Part shown: in pieces, positions 25,464 to 37,417 of the stretch
Position numbering within the stretch: the first letter of the stretch is position 1
Layout of the letters: every line of letters starts with the position of its first letter
NCBI RefSeq assembly: GCF_958295425.1
Contig: NC_081142.1
Span: 24,152,969 to 24,216,968, forward strand
DNA length: 64,000 nt
DNA from: Solea solea
Taxonomy: Eukaryota; Chordata; Actinopteri; Pleuronectiformes; Soleidae
Reading direction: 5' to 3'
Position numbers and translations under genes: made by a program
Notes under the pieces: model-generated
The model's input: only the letters and a program-made list of their open reading frames with translations
What the model was told of the DNA's origin: nothing
The model's database searches: none

Positions 25464-27465
25464 CTCTCTCTGGCAGTCATTCTCACTTGCTCATTTGAAA
25501 TCTCTCTTCGTTCAGTTCTTTTGCTGCGACACGCAGAGCATAATAAACTGCGCTCACGCTTTAGTTTGCTCCGCTAATGTAAACGTGTTCACGTGCACAT
25601 GTGGTTGCTGCACTGATTCTACATGAGTCTATTATTTAGTCATTTGGCTGCGACGTCTGGTTTGTTCTTGTTTATTGCTGCTCGTGCTGTTTCGCCTCCT
25701 TTGATTTTGTCTTAGAAAAACAGATTGAACAGATTTGGTCCCTTCATGATGCTGAAATCCAAGTTAAATCCTGCAGAGCTAAAGTACTCAAAGATAATGT
25801 TTGGACGTTTTTAATCAGTAACCAGTGTCAGTGACCAAGTGACAAAGTGGAAATTAAGGTGCTGACTTATATTTTAGCGAAAGTTATTAAGTGACACTCG
25901 GTGCAGTTAGCACCAGACTTTGCTGTTCATCTCATCTCACAGAACATTTAATATTTTATATTATGTATCTTCAAGCCAACAACAAGCACAAGGTTAGTCT
26001 GGATAATCAGATTTCACTGATGCCCTGAGCGAAATAAGTTTGTGCCATGGTGCATGTCGCATAACGCGGACCCCGGTATACTCGCGCATCAGGGTCCTGC
26101 AGTATCGCACTTCACCATCAGGTGGCGGTACAAGTTTTCCACCGATGGTCCCAGCTTGCCTTGACTCGCCTCGCGAGTGAGGTTTGATTTTCCACTATAA
26201 AATAGTTCCTACTCAACGTGGGCGGAGTCATCACTGCACGGCTGCATGAAACAGCCTCTGTTTGTTAATTATTCCCCAAAAACCAGCCATGCCAAGAGCT
26301 TTGTGTGTTTTAAATGTGTCCTGAAGCTCCACACACGGAGCTCAGTGCGTCTGCGGGGCCGGTCCCCGGGCTCCGGGCTCACCTGCGGGACGAGTCACTC
26401 ACCCTGTGTGGGTTGGGCTAATCCAAAATAGTGAAAACAAGGGGGGTGTTCTCTGAAGACACGCTGTTACCTGTGAAACACGGGTGCTCTGAAAACACCC
26501 CCATTAACACTTGGTACTTTCCTCCTGATGAAATTAACACGGAAAAAAATCCAAGATTCTTATGTTGAAGGTTAAAATTGATGTAACCCATTGGTTAATA
26601 ATAAATGGGTCAGTTTTTCTCATACTACTGTTCTCTGTAATATCACTTGAACAAGCCTATTCTAACATTCCACACTACAAAATATGTCATTAAAGTATGT
26701 GTGATTCGTGCTGATATCGTATCGGCCAATACTCAAGGCTGCAATATCGGTATCGTATTGGAGGTGACATCCTTATTTTTAACTGATCTACAGTTCAGCA
26801 GTGTTCTGCTTGATTCTCGTCTCGCACGTCTCTTACTGGAACTTCCTGGCTCACTTGGAACCAGAGCAGGTACTAAAAAAAGTACCTGGTACCATGCTAG
26901 TGGAAACACAAGTCGAGGCGAGGATTGTAAGGACTGTGATGTAATCGGTCATCTGTAAAAGTTCTGTCCACAATCACTTCTCCTCTCGTGCTTTTAGCTC
27001 GGGCCAAGGACGGTGTTTGAGTTAAACGGTCTCTTCACAGCTCTGTGGGGACACACTGAGCTGTTTCTGCTTCCTCAGAGACTTCCAGGTAACGACAGTA
27101 ACACTGACACTCTGTGTTTGTGTAACATGAGCCGCGACTACTGCTGACTCAGCGGAGGCAACCTGCCGCGTCGTGCCCTCGCCAAGCATTTTTATCCATG
27201 TCCTCCACATCCCTATGAAGACGTTCACCAGAGACAACACAGGAAGGTTATTACGACGATGATGATGATGATGATGAGGAGGAGGTGATGAGGTCCATCG
27301 ACTCAAAGCCAAGACACACAAACATCAATCATTTCATGTGTAAAGTAAAAGCCTGTGTTTTCCTGAGCATTAATCACAGTCACTCTCACACGTGAACTCT
27401 GGCTGTTAGAAAGACAATCTTCTCTCCTCACTGTTGTCGTGCCCCAGGCAAGGTTAGCAAGGAAA

Positions 27466-27500
<35 letters not shown>

Positions 27501-29715
27501 GGGGGGGGGGGTCTGTCATCATTTGTCATCACAGATCTGGTTTCCATTGTCTTCTTTGTTTTCACCTCCCTTTTATTCCATGATAGGCTTTTGTTTTGTG
27601 AAACTCTGCAACTGTTCACATGCAGATGTGAAGAAGAGGAGGACAGAGGAGACAAGACAGAGGAGACAAGACAGAGAAGAGAGGACAGAGGAGACAAGAC
27701 AGAGAAGATAGGACAGAGGAGACAAGACAGAGAAGATAGGACAGAGGAGACAGGACAGAGGAGACAAGACAGAGAAGATAGGACAGAGGAGGGAGGACAG
27801 GAGACAAGACAGAGAAGATAGGACAGAGGAGACAGGACAGAGGAGACAAGACAGAGGAGACACGACAGAGGAGAGAGGATAGAGGAGACAAGACAGAGGA
27901 GATAGGAGAGAGGAGACAGGACAGAGGAGACAGAACAGAGGAGAGAGGACAGAGGAGAGAGCGGCCCGGTGAAAGAGTGGACGGGAGGGGTGAGCTGGAT
28001 GAGGAAGGAGGAGAGAGTTGGGGGATGGTGGCTTTTCAGAGGGTGACAGAACCGCTTTAGCCCAGATAAGCAAAGGGTGAACCAGGGGTGGGTGTGTGTG
28101 TGTGCGTGTGTGTGTGTGTGGGGGGGGGGGGGGGGTTTATCAGCCCACAGGGGGAGCAGTGAGATAATCAGCACAAGGAGAATCATTCTCCACTCAGCTG
28201 GAACAAAAGGTCCTCCAGTGTGTGTGTGTGTGTGCACGCGCGTGTGTGTGTTTGTTTTGGTGGCTTCAGGTCAGAGTTTGGCATAAACTGGTTGTGGTGA
28301 TGTTTTGGTAAAGCTGTATGCAAGTCAATGAGAGTCCTGTGTGTGTGTGTGTGTGTGTGTAATCCATTCTTATTGACTGCTGTGGACAGAAGCCACAGAG
28401 CCGCGGTGCTGTGTTGTTTTTCTGGGAGCAAACAGGGACACAGCAGTAAACACAACAAAGCTCCCACATACACGTTATACTCGGATCGTCTTCATCATGA
28501 AGAAAAAGTGAGAAAAAGCAACGCATTTTCTCATCAAATTAAAAGCCACTCGAGGATGAAATCGTGTGACTGAGTAAACGTGAGTGAAAAAACAATCTGA
28601 GGGAAACAAATACGTTTGAACAGCTCTTTAAAAACTAACTTCACACTGGATTGGTTTGGAACAACATGATTTGGTGCCAAGTGACATTTTAACTGGCGTT
28701 TTTCTTTTTCACTTTAAGGAAAAGTAAGAAAAAAAGAAAGAGTTCTTAACTTCAGCTCCAATCCTTTCAAACACTCAATGAAAATCACCTTTAAAAGTAA
28801 AACATGAGCGGCCATTACACATTAAACCACTCAACAACAGCGAACAGTAAGGATTTAAACACAACATCAGAAGATATATGAAAGCTAGAATCCAGACAAT
28901 GTTTGCCCCAAAATCTATGAACATCAGCAGGAGTTTAAGTCTGAAAAATGCTCTAAAAACAGTCTTTTAAATCTTTTAAATCTCCAAACCATGAAACATG
29001 ACTCATAATAATAAGAACAAACCCATAATAGCATAACTCTCTCTTTTTCTTTGATGGCGTCTATACTGTTGCATTACTGCGTCTCTTACAGTCGTTCAGA
29101 AAAACCTTCTCGTCGTACACATGACACACGAGTTGAGGAGGAATGTGCAGCAGCGTTACAGCGCCACACGCAGGCCCTGCATATACACCACAGCATCTAC
29201 AGTGCTTTTGTTTGTGTGTAGGAAACTAACAAGGCAACCAGAGATGGCAGACCTCGCCGCATTCACGCAAAACAAGCCTCTGGCGCCCTCTGCTGGTCAC
29301 ATTGGCAAGTGCAAGTGCAGAAACACAAACAAACAGACAGACAGACACACAGAGCCACTAAAAACAATCCTTCACTCCCACTCTGAGAGTCAGTGGTGAT
29401 GAAGATAGAGCTGAAACAATTACTCGATGAATCGATCACTAAATGAACTATTTTCATCATGGATTCATCGGTTTGAAGCTTTTTTCATGATTAAAAACAA
29501 GATTTCTGATTGTTTCGGGTTCTTAAATATTAAATATTTGCTTCATTTCTTTGCTCCATAAAACAAAGAAATCATTCAAACTGAATCATTTCCAGGTTTG
29601 AAAACACTGATCGACATATTATAACGTTTTCTGACCCAACGATGACTCGATTGATGGAGAAAAGAATCGTCCGTCTCCGCTCTAGATGAAGACATCTGTT
29701 GTGATATTGTTTCTC

Positions 29716-29753
<38 letters not shown>

Positions 29754-30589
29754 CCCTCCTCCTCCTCCTCCTCTCTCCCTGTGTCTCTCTCTCACTTGAC
29801 TTTATTATAATTCCCTCTGTGATTCCACTGATTAATGGAGGAAGAGTCATTTGTATTCCGCCCTGTGTTCTCCTCTCTTTAACATCTCCTACAATAAGAA
29901 GTGAGAGTGCACCATGCCAGGAGAGCAACCCAGCCCCTCCCTCCCTCCCTCCTTCTCACCCGCTGACAATGGTCACCTTCAAAAAGACCTTGCCATATGG
30001 ACCAAGCCATCTGGACTGTACCATAATAGAGGCAGTAGGGGGAGGAGTTATGGAAATGAAGGCACGGATGCAGGGAAACACTTAGCAGAAGTCTGTCCTG
30101 AGTTTCTAAAGAGGTCTGGTGTTAAAGTGGTCTCTCTCAGGGGAAAGATCAGGATCAGGAGCAGTCAGTGGTTCACAGAGGAAACTAAATACTGACAAAC
30201 ACACACATCACACTATTCCAGGCCATTAGTGCCGCACTGACCACAGCCTCGTACGTGCAGCATAAACATGTGGGACTAAGTCCTCTCTTCTTATTCCAGG
30301 GATTGAGCTCTGTTTGCCAGCATGGCGCTTCTCCATGACGATGGTGGCCAGTTTCCTCATGGTGGGCGGGCAGCTCCTGATGCCGGGGGTGGCCGCTCTG
30401 TGCCGCCATTGGCCGCTGACGGACCGCGACGACTGGCAAGTGCTGCAGATCGTCATAATCAGCCCTTTCGTTCTGATGCTGCCCTATGTCTGGTGAGTCC
30501 TGAGTCCTCAGTCCTCAGTCCTCAGTCCTGTCCTCTGAGGGAATCCACAGGGTGGGGGGGAGGTTGAGCCAGGCGTCGGCTTGTACAGT

Positions 30590-30620
<31 letters not shown>

Positions 30621-33600
30621 TACACAGCTTTGAGTGCACTCTCCCTCAACTTACAGAACAATCCTTTCTTTCTCCTCTGGTTTGTCTCCGTCCCCTCACT
30701 CATCCGTCCGTCCGTCTGTCCTCGCCTGCCCCCGCCACATGTCTCTCTTTCTCTGCAGGATTTTCCCTGAATCGCTGCGCTGGTTGCTGGCCACCCAGCA
30801 CTACAGGCGCTCCAAAGCCATGATGCTGCACATAGCCAAGAAGAACCAGGTTGACATGGAAACAGAGCCCAGTGGGGTTCTGACAGGTGAGGATCACAGA
30901 GCACTTTATCCACATCAGTACGTGAGTGATGCTCCAGTCAGAGTCACACGTGTGCAGCATTTTCCAGCTCATCACAAACACGTCACGAGCAATTCTTCTG
31001 TATATCCTGTGGCAGTGAACCATTCTTGTTTTATTCTGTCTTAGAGCTCAAGGTGGTGTTGTTTTTAAAGAGCTTTTTTTGTTGCAAACCCAGAATTTAA
31101 GGAGATATTCCACAGAATATTCCTGCATTTTTGGAGCAAATAATCATTTGTTGGATCAATAACTTGTTTAGGGAGTTAAGGTTGTTTAAAGTGTGGTTAT
31201 ACACACACCAGTGTTTTTCTGCTTAAGTCTACGATATCTTAAGCAAATGTTTGCTTCTTTATTTCAATGTGAAACTGAAGTTTCTGTTGCTGTATAAACC
31301 GCTCACTCCTCTGCACCAAAGTGACTTCAAAGATGTCATTTTGTGACTTCTGTGCTTGAAATCCTTTGTTGGAGCCATTAGTGAAGTGGCTAAAAAGATG
31401 TTTTTCCTCCAGCGTACCTGCTGGCAGTGAGCAGCTGGCTCTCAGGTCGCTTCTTGGCAGCTTACTGGTGCCACACTTGGCAAAGTCCGAGCTAACGGTG
31501 ATCCCGTCCAGACTTGGTATTAACATTCATCCCGAATAATCCAGTTAGGTGCAGATCGGAACAGTCCTGACTGCGTCCTCAGATCTCAGCTGGATGGATT
31601 CCTAAGCTGCGAGAGCTCAGTCCGTCCTCTGGACAGATGAGAGACTACAGACTACACGGTAACATGTGGTCTGAGGAGGAGCATCCAGGAACTGGGCCAG
31701 TGTGTCAGGAGATCCTACAACCACACGACCAAAAACCGGAGTAATTGTGAAGCTCTCTGAGACAGAACCTCGCTCCTCTGTGAGCCACAGACACGTCTTC
31801 CTCCTGCAGCTCCCTGTGAGCCTGGCACACAGATAAATGATGAGGCTGGGATTAGGGATCTCCTATCTATGAACGGTCCCCGCGGCACGTTAGCGCCTCT
31901 GTGCTCAAAGGTCACTTTAGTGGCTGGACTCTCGTTAACCTGTGATAGCTGTGGCCTGAATGCATGCGTTTCATGTTTCCCACCAGAGCTGGAGCAGGAG
32001 CTGCACAGGAAACCCCAGAGGACCTGCATTGTCAAGATGATGAGCACCAGGAACCTGTGGAAAAACATTGTGGTGCTGTGCGTCAACTCGTGAGTGTGGT
32101 GCTTGTATTTTTATTCCTTTCACCGATCGAAGCCAACAGAGCATGAATCGCACATGAGGACGTGTGTGTGGGAGCCTCATGTCTCTCTGTGTGTGTGTGT
32201 GTGTGTGCAGCCTGACAGGTTATGGGATCCACCACTGTTTCGCCCGCAGTATGATGGACCCAGAGGCCCAGCCCACCGCTCTGTGCCACGCAGACTATTA
32301 CACTATGGCTGGCATCGCTATGGCAACCTGCCTGGCACTTTGCCCCGCGGTGGGGCTGATGGGACGTCGCGGAGGACTCCTCACCTTCATGATCATAACA
32401 GCGCTCGCGTCGCTGCTGCAGCTGGGTTTGCTCAACCGTGAGTACGGGACATTTAAGAGAAAGCGCTCAGACCTGGTTCAGACCTGGTTATTAACATCCT
32501 GAAAGACCCTGTCACGTTCAGATCTTGTAAAGTTCAGGTCATAATCCGGCTTTTCCATTATACCGCTTTAGCACTACTTGGCTTGACTCTACTCTGCTCA
32601 GGTTGGGTGTCAGGCAACGTCGTTGTCTACAGGACATTGAGCACTTAACCCCATGTTGCTCCTGATGGCTGTGCCCGCAGCGTGTGAATGGGAAGACAGG
32701 CTTTTAGCCAGGGTGTCCGTTTTTGTTTGCATCACGTGCGTCACATTTTTTCAAAAAATCAAAAAACCCCACCAGGTTCTATCACTGATGAAAAATCAAA
32801 AAACTGCTCCAACTGTATGATGGAAAAAGCTCCAATAGAAACCACATTGTGAGGTGGTTTGAGGACGCGTGCTTTTAATTAAAAGCATTAATGCAATCCA
32901 CTGACGTACTCTGAGCATTATTTTCTGGTTTGTTAGCAAACCACAGCTAATACCCAGATATGATAAAAGTAGCCGATACACAGAGAAAAAATACAACAAG
33001 GACAAAAATGTGGAAAGATTCAGGCCAGTGCGTTTGTTTGAGCTTTAAGAATTGAATATTTTAAAGTTGGTGGATCGTAGGGAGGCTCGGAATGAGGCTC
33101 AACACGCTAACAACTAGCTGCAAGCTATTACTGATGAGCTGAGAGTGGGCATATTGCCACCTAATGGAGAGGAGGTGGAAGCGCGAGAATTGATCTGCTC
33201 CCATATCCTGTAGCGTTAGCACGTCCAGTTCTGTGTTTGTGTCTGGCCCGCCACCAAAACCTAAAAATATCTTTTTTTTCTTGGCTTTATCCGAAAAACC
33301 CCAGAGAATTTCATTCAAATCTGTCTTTTACTCTTTGATTTACGCTGCTCACAAACACACGCGCGTTAACTCCTGATTTTACAGCCTCACAACGCAGCAC
33401 AAAAATCCCGATGAAGGTAAAAGAAAGTCACGTAAAGGTCGTCGCGTTTACTGATGGAACAACAGAGGAGAGTAAAAACAGTGAAGAGGACGCTCAGGAC
33501 AAAGCGTACATGTAAAAATCCACGTTGCATAACAGAGTGATGACATTACACAACAGGCACTTTACATCCGTGTGTCATTATATCAGTGCTGATGAATTCT

Positions 33601-35384
33601 CCTCCTCCCTCTGCTTGTGACCTACATCTGCAGCATCTATCACTGAGTCAGCACTGCTCTGTCCACTGTTTTAAGAAAAGAGCTGCACGACCTTGACCGG
33701 TACAGTGATTACCGTGTGATTCATAATGTACTCGTAACACTCTTTTTTTTACTTGGAAAATGTGTTGAAATCACAATCAAGGGACTTTTTCTCAAGACTG
33801 TGAACTGTGGATTCCTGCAGAATATACTTTTACTTTATGATTTAGATTATTACTTATACTAATGATGTGTTCTCCTCTCCTCTGTTGTCCAACGCTCACA
33901 CATGGACTCCAGTCATTGGAAAGTACAGCCTTCGCCACGACACAGGTACGACTACATCACAACAGTAAATTCTAAACCATATTTGTGGCATTTGCTTGAG
34001 CTGCTCTGTGTTGTTGCTTACGCTTATGTTGTGTCGCCCTCTGCTGGACAGTCCTGCGCGACAGCCTGAACAGGAAATTCTCTGTGGCGTTCTCCATCAT
34101 CGGCATGTTCTCCTCGCACGCCGTCAGCGTACTCAGCATTTTCTTTTGTGCTGAAATCACTCCCACGGTCATCAGGTGAGTCTGATGCTGACAGTTTATA
34201 ATGTTTCATTATTTATCTCTTTACTGTGTAAACAACGCTTGAAGCTGTCATTAAACCCATACAGTAGCTGTTGCTCTGTGTTGATTTACTCTTATTTACA
34301 TTCTGTCAAGTGTAAAGTCTGTGTCATACATAACACGGAACCTTTGTCCATTGGTTTTCAATTCAATTTTATTTGTATAGCGCCAAATCATAACATACAT
34401 TATCTCAAGGCACTGACAACATCAAGGAGAGCAGAGAAACCCAACAGTTAACACAATTAGCAAGCACTAGGCATCAGTGGAGAGAAAAAACTCCCTCTTA
34501 ACAGAAGAAGAAATCTCTGACAGAACCAGGCTCAGAGATGTGCAGTCATCTGCCTCGACCGGTTGGGGTGAAAGGAAAATGGGGGACAGAAAGGGTGGAG
34601 AGAAAGGGGGGAGAGAAAGCACAAGAGGGAGATGAGGTAGAGACAGAAGAGAGTGAGAGACCAGGAGCAGATACACAACAACTGTATCAGGTTACAAGTT
34701 TATACAGTCAATGATATCAACTTTTAATTATAGCACAATAATAATGGTGATGATATGTATGATAGCAATAGCCTCGAAAACTGGATCTGGATCCTGTAAC
34801 CTGCAAGATGAGGATACAGAGAGAGAGAGGGGGAAGGAAGGAAAGACACAAACTAGGGAGAGAAAGAGACAAGGTTAATGACATATAAAAAGTCATATTG
34901 GATGCAGAACGTTGACGCCCTGACAAGCTCTTTGTTCGACTGCTGCTTTCTCTCCATTCACAGGGGTGGAGGCCTGGGTCTGGTCCTGGCTAGTGCTGGC
35001 TTCGGCATGCTCACCGCTCCCATCATGGAGCTCCACAACCAGAAGGGCTACTTCCTGCATCACGTGATCTTTGCCTGCTGCACCCTGCTGTGCATCATCT
35101 GCCTGCTGCTGCTGCCTGAGCCGCGGGGCCAACCCCTGCCCGAGAGCCTGGCGGACGGGGAGACCTTCACCCGGCAGACCCTGCTCCGCCCTGGGGAGCA
35201 GCACCTGCTCCTCACCAAGAGCGACAGGGACTACTCGCGGGTCCACGACACACCGCTGCACCTTTCCGCCACCGGGGGCACTACAGTGGCAGCAGCCACC
35301 GCTCTGGCGGCCGTTCCCGCCTCATATGCCCTGGCAACCGGCGGGGAGGTGATTGGAAATCATGCCATCGCCAACGGAGTGTGA
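16580..35384 (+). CDS. slc22a23: Solute carrier family 22 member 23, complete, 10 exons
   Basis: Predicted plasma-membrane orphan transporter of the organic cation/anion (MFS) family. Coding exons: 16580-17005, 20319-20422, 21454-21608, 30300-30492, 30759-30886, 31987-32089, 32211-32437, 33913-33945, 34052-34175, 34964-35384. All junctions are GT-AG and phases agree, giving 1914 nt (637 aa). The ATG at 16580 (MAGGRLEAQ) is the first in frame with TM1. TM1 is about residues 50-72 (WIPALFIGFSQFSD). A large exofacial loop follows with N-glycosylation sequons at N84, N87 and N104. Exon 2 opens WNLVCDSAWKVHIAKFSLL, and the MFS loop 2-3 motif appears as ADWFGRQPV. Other landmarks are IFPESLRWL, LTGYGIHHCFARSMM, FFCAEITPTVIR and LGLVLASAGFGMLTAP. 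Landmarks match SLC22A23 much better than SLC22A17. The C-tail after LLLLPEPRG is long and Ala/Thr-rich, so it diverges from mammals. Introns 1 and 3 (3.3 and 8.7 kb) are repeat-rich. The substrate is unknown. Confidence 0.95.
17123..17342 (+). repeat. Dispersed ~70-bp repeat, two direct copies
   Basis: Copies at 17123-17190 and 17273-17342 share GTCAGGACCAGT, GAGAC(C/T)AAAA and TGAGGCAGAACCTCATT. Reverse-orientation relatives lie at about 12760-12825, 14905-14985 and 20055-20125 (CTCAGAAATGA, AGGTTTTGGTC). All flank slc22a23 exon 1. Confidence 0.7.
18120..18245. repeat. Diverged copy of a teleost interspersed repeat
   Basis: Shares CATTATCTCAAGGC, GAGCAAGCACT and GACAGGTTGGGGTGAAA-like text with the longer copy at 34355-34900. 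Lies in slc22a23 intron 1. Confidence 0.6.
19081..19480. repeat. Poly-C run and (CA)n microsatellite in intron 1
   Basis: A C homopolymer of about 13 at 19080-19092 and a (CA)n tract at about 19439-19480. Confidence 0.8.
19700..19790 (+). mobile_element. Diverged LINE/SINE 3'-end fragment
   Basis: ACTGGCGATCTATCCAGG, then GGAGGATAAAGCAGTATTAG and the tail ATGGACGGATGGAT match the common fish 3' end ending in GGATGGATGG repeats. Only the tail is present. Confidence 0.55.
21391..21451 (+). repeat. (CT)n forming the acceptor tract of slc22a23 exon 3
   Basis: About 60 bp of CT with one GT interruption, directly abutting CAG|GTTCGG at 21451-21454. The microsatellite is itself the polypyrimidine tract of the splice acceptor. 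Confidence 0.9.
21750..22130. repeat. Probable interspersed repeat, family unknown
   Basis: Text such as CAAGATGGCGGGCTTCCTGT and TTGTACCAACTTTTGT resembles a repeat seen widely in fish introns. I cannot define ends or family. Confidence 0.35.
22939..23013 (+). mobile_element. Hairpin joined to a lone L2 3' tail
   Basis: AGATATCTACGTA (22939-22951) and its complement (22960-22972) flank TCTTAAGT. AAAGCGTCTGCTAAATGACA plus ATGTAATGTAATG follow immediately, the same tail as the full L2 at 4850. A very short 5'-truncated L2 insertion is likely. Confidence 0.65.
23117..23150. repeat. Perfect 15-bp-arm palindrome with two opposed CCAAT boxes
   Basis: GTAGCCAATCAGAAG, loop GCAG, then its exact complement. 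Confidence 0.85.
25115..25205. repeat. TA-rich palindromic tract
   Basis: Alternating ATATAT/TATGTATA units with internal symmetry around TCTAGATAGATAT. Confidence 0.8.
25400..25471. repeat. (CT)n microsatellite
   Basis: About 72 bp, one GC interruption. Confidence 0.95.
27468..27512. repeat. (GT)n followed by a G-run
   Basis: GT dinucleotides run straight into about 13 G. The same (GT)n-(G)n architecture recurs at 28091-28136. Confidence 0.9.
27630..27966. repeat. Purine-only-like minisatellite, about 335 bp
   Basis: Variants of GGACAGAGGAGACAAGACAG and AGAAGATA repeat imperfectly. The + strand is almost entirely A/G with C only in GACA. Opposite-strand open frames (Ser/Leu/Cys-rich) are by-products of the repeat. 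Confidence 0.9.
28091..28362. repeat. Cluster of (GT)n and G-run tracts
   Basis: (GT)n plus a 17-G run at 28091-28136, GT/GC tract at 28218-28250, and (GT)n at 28338-28361. Confidence 0.85.
29405..29690. repeat. Dispersed ATCGATTA-type repeat copy
   Basis: AGAGCTGAAACAATTACTCG then GTTTGAAGCTTTTTTCATGA are shared with copies at 44571-44850, 47410-47960, 51140-51330 and 58768-59100. A non-autonomous DNA element is likely. Confidence 0.65.
29719..29774. repeat. (GT)n then (TCC)n tract
   Basis: (GT)n at 29719-29749 followed by CTCCTCCTCCTCCTCCTC. Confidence 0.9.
30893..31986 (+). other. slc22a23 intron 5, nothing recognised
   Basis: About 1.1 kb of non-coding DNA without recognisable repeat families. 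Confidence 0.5.
32189..32210 (+). repeat. (TG)n forming the acceptor region of slc22a23 exon 7
   Basis: The sequence is GTGTGTGTGTGTGTGTGCAG|CCTGAC. The usual pyrimidine tract is replaced by a TG repeat. Confidence 0.9.
32438..33912 (+). other. slc22a23 intron 7, no gene or clear element
   Basis: Near 32550-32660 some MITE-like text (TTTTCCATTATACCGCTTTA) appears. Otherwise unremarkable. Confidence 0.4.
34355..34910. repeat. Teleost interspersed repeat in slc22a23 intron 9
   Basis: Begins TTCAATTTTATTTGTATAGC GCCAAATCA and continues ATTATCTCAAGGCACT, CCAACAGTTAACACAATTAG and TCGACCGGTTGGGGTGAAA, then purine-rich text. This is a common fish repeat signature; a diverged copy is at 18120-18245 and a head fragment near 46960. 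Confidence 0.65.
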
Positions 35385-37190
35385 GCTTCCGAGCAATAGA
35401 GCTCCGGACGTTAAGTGACTTAGTGGTGTTTACGCCGCCATGTTGGCAGGAAAAAGCTTCTGCGACTCCACTAGACCAAGATCGAGCAATAAATCGCACA
35501 ATCTGACCGACTGAATCCATCCGGCCCCCCCGGTGCTTCTTTCACAAGTATGGAGACATCGTTCCAGACATCTTCACATTTATGATTCATTTTCCTCGTC
35601 CTACTCAGGAGAAAGGCAATAAAAGCATGTCAAATAAAGAGGATATTAGATTTAATTAGCACTGGATTCTGTGCCTGATCTACAGGCTTCGGTGGCTTCT
35701 GTCTTCTGTGATCGCCTGGTGCGAGTGACATTTTCCCAGACTGTCCACCATCTTCCCTTTTATATCTTTGACAGCCGCCAAAAAGACCAGTTGGATTTGG
35801 ACCTGTTTTCCTGCCAAAATGGCGTTGCTTTGGCTCCAAATGTTGCCTGACGGGGATTGCGTGACCGGAGCTCTGTAGCTCCCTGCTCCTATGAAACTGC
35901 TCACGCAGAAAACTGAACTAAACGTTGTTTCCTTGGAAATGAAAAGACTTTTAAGAGGGAAAAACTAAAATCTTCCTATGAACTCCTGCAGTGGTAGATT
36001 TTGAGGTGAAAATAGTACTTTTGTGTAGTTTGTAGTGATTATGACTCATTCAGGAGTTGCCAAAAACATTATTGTCCTGACCACGTTTACCTGAAGTAGG
36101 TGTGTGTGAAATTACATGAAGGTTTTCAGTGGTGTGTGGTTTTTTTTTCTTGCGGCGACATCTGCAGGAGCTGCCATTAACGTGTGCTCTGTGAGTTTTC
36201 GGACTCGTTGAAAGACGATTTCACTACATCTTGTCATTTTTTACTTTGCACTAAACGTCAGAGACACAATCAAGTGTTTGTGATATTTAGCCAAACGTTG
36301 GAGACGCAGGGATTGGCTAAACCACTACCACTCTTTTGCATGAAAATGGCACAAAATTGTTTTTATTTTCTTTTGTCATGTAAATTCATGTCCTTTACTC
36401 GTGGTCCCTCTACATGAAGGCCGATGTGGCACTTTATCCTCAGATGCTGAGGTCTGAGTAGACACTGATTTACTGCCATAGCTGTGGGTGTATGATGGTT
36501 GTGTCGGATGTGACGAGCAGCCGGAAAAACCTCGGCAAACGGTGTAGATGTGTAGCCTGTGGGTCGCGCTAAACAAATCCGAGAGCTGAACAGACGTTAG
36601 GGGCGGACCAGTGGGCGGACCAGTGGGCGGACCGTGGTCTTATGATGCATCTCGGCATTTTAAATGGCTTTATCGCGATGGCTCTGTTCTATAACAAAAC
36701 AGAGAATGTAATTGATCAAAAACCAGTATTTATTTTTTGTCACGTTGCCAAGGGCAAATTTGTTACTTGAAATACCTCCTTAATCAGTAAACGTTTCCAC
36801 TCAAACTCTCCACCCCCGTGTTCTCTGTGAAGTGGTGATTTTGTTGTAATCCTGCTCTCGGGATCAGAAAGCACAGTATCTTTAGTTTCTTTGAAATAAG
36901 CGTTTGTGACGATTAGCGTGTAGCAGTGTAGACCTGGCCTCGTCGTGATAAGTGTACATTTATACACTTTACTATCTAAGTATCCCTTAAGGAGTGTGTG
37001 TGTACATGTGCCATTAATTCATAGCATAATACTTTATAGCACACTGCGTAGATAAAACTCTTTGTTTCTAAATAATTGGGAATGCACAGATTGTATTCTG
37101 AAATGATATTTAGTACACAGCTCGTAGTTTGAGGACATTGTAAGGTTCGGTACTTTGTATGTTTTACAATAAAAAGAACAAACACACACA
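35385..37190 (+). other. slc22a23 3' UTR with candidate poly(A) signals
   Basis: Non-coding sequence follows the slc22a23 stop. AATAAA hexamers occur at 35619 and 35633 (proximal) and at 37169-37174 (distal). The distal signal would give a 3' UTR of about 1.8 kb ending roughly 100 bp short of the psmg4 3' end coming from the other strand. A small tandem of a 13-bp GGCGGACCAGTG unit lies near 36600-36640. Which signal is used is not determinable here. Confidence 0.5.
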
Positions 37191-37322
37191 CACACGCACA
37201 CACAAAAAACCCAGAACAAACACTAATACTGTTTTTTAAGTGTCATTTTTTAATATGATGCATTTGTAAAAAAAGAAGAAAAAAAGCCATGGGCCTACAT
37301 GTTTTGATAATGAAACACTTAA

Positions 37323-37328
37323 TTTATT
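37323..37328 (-). promoter_or_regulatory. Candidate psmg4 poly(A) signal
   Basis: TTTATT on the + strand reads AATAAA on the minus strand, about 90 bp past the psmg4 stop codon. Cleavage near 37300 would leave only about 100 bp between the 3' ends of psmg4 and slc22a23. Confidence 0.45.
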
Positions 37329-37417
37329 ATGTCAATAAAAGAACACTTGATGTGACCGTGTCTGCTTGTATTAGGATTTGTATTAAAGCACAAAAGTGGG
37401 AGGACCTGCTCTGTTTA

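Larger units (their letters stand above)
21609..30299 (+). other. slc22a23 intron 3, 8.7 kb, repeat-rich and non-coding
   Basis: No nested gene is supported. Contains the hairpin with an L2 tail (22939-23013), a CCAAT palindrome (23117-23150), TA and CT tracts near 25.1-25.5 kb, a purine minisatellite (27630-27966), several GT/G runs (27.4-28.4 kb), and a dispersed ATCGATTA-type repeat (29405-29690). Confidence 0.7.

Noticed and set aside
25292..25577. Arg-Glu or Ser-Leu repeat frames
   Set aside because: Both are translations of the (CT)n tract at 25400-25471.
27428..28237. 269-codon Ser/Leu/Pro/Cys-rich frame on the minus strand
   Set aside because: Translation of the purine minisatellite and flanking CA tracts; same composition appears in all frames.
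16580..35384. Assignment as SLC22A17
   Set aside because: SLC22A17 lacks the WIPALFIGFSQFSD and LTGYGIHHCFARSMM forms seen here; SLC22A23 has them.
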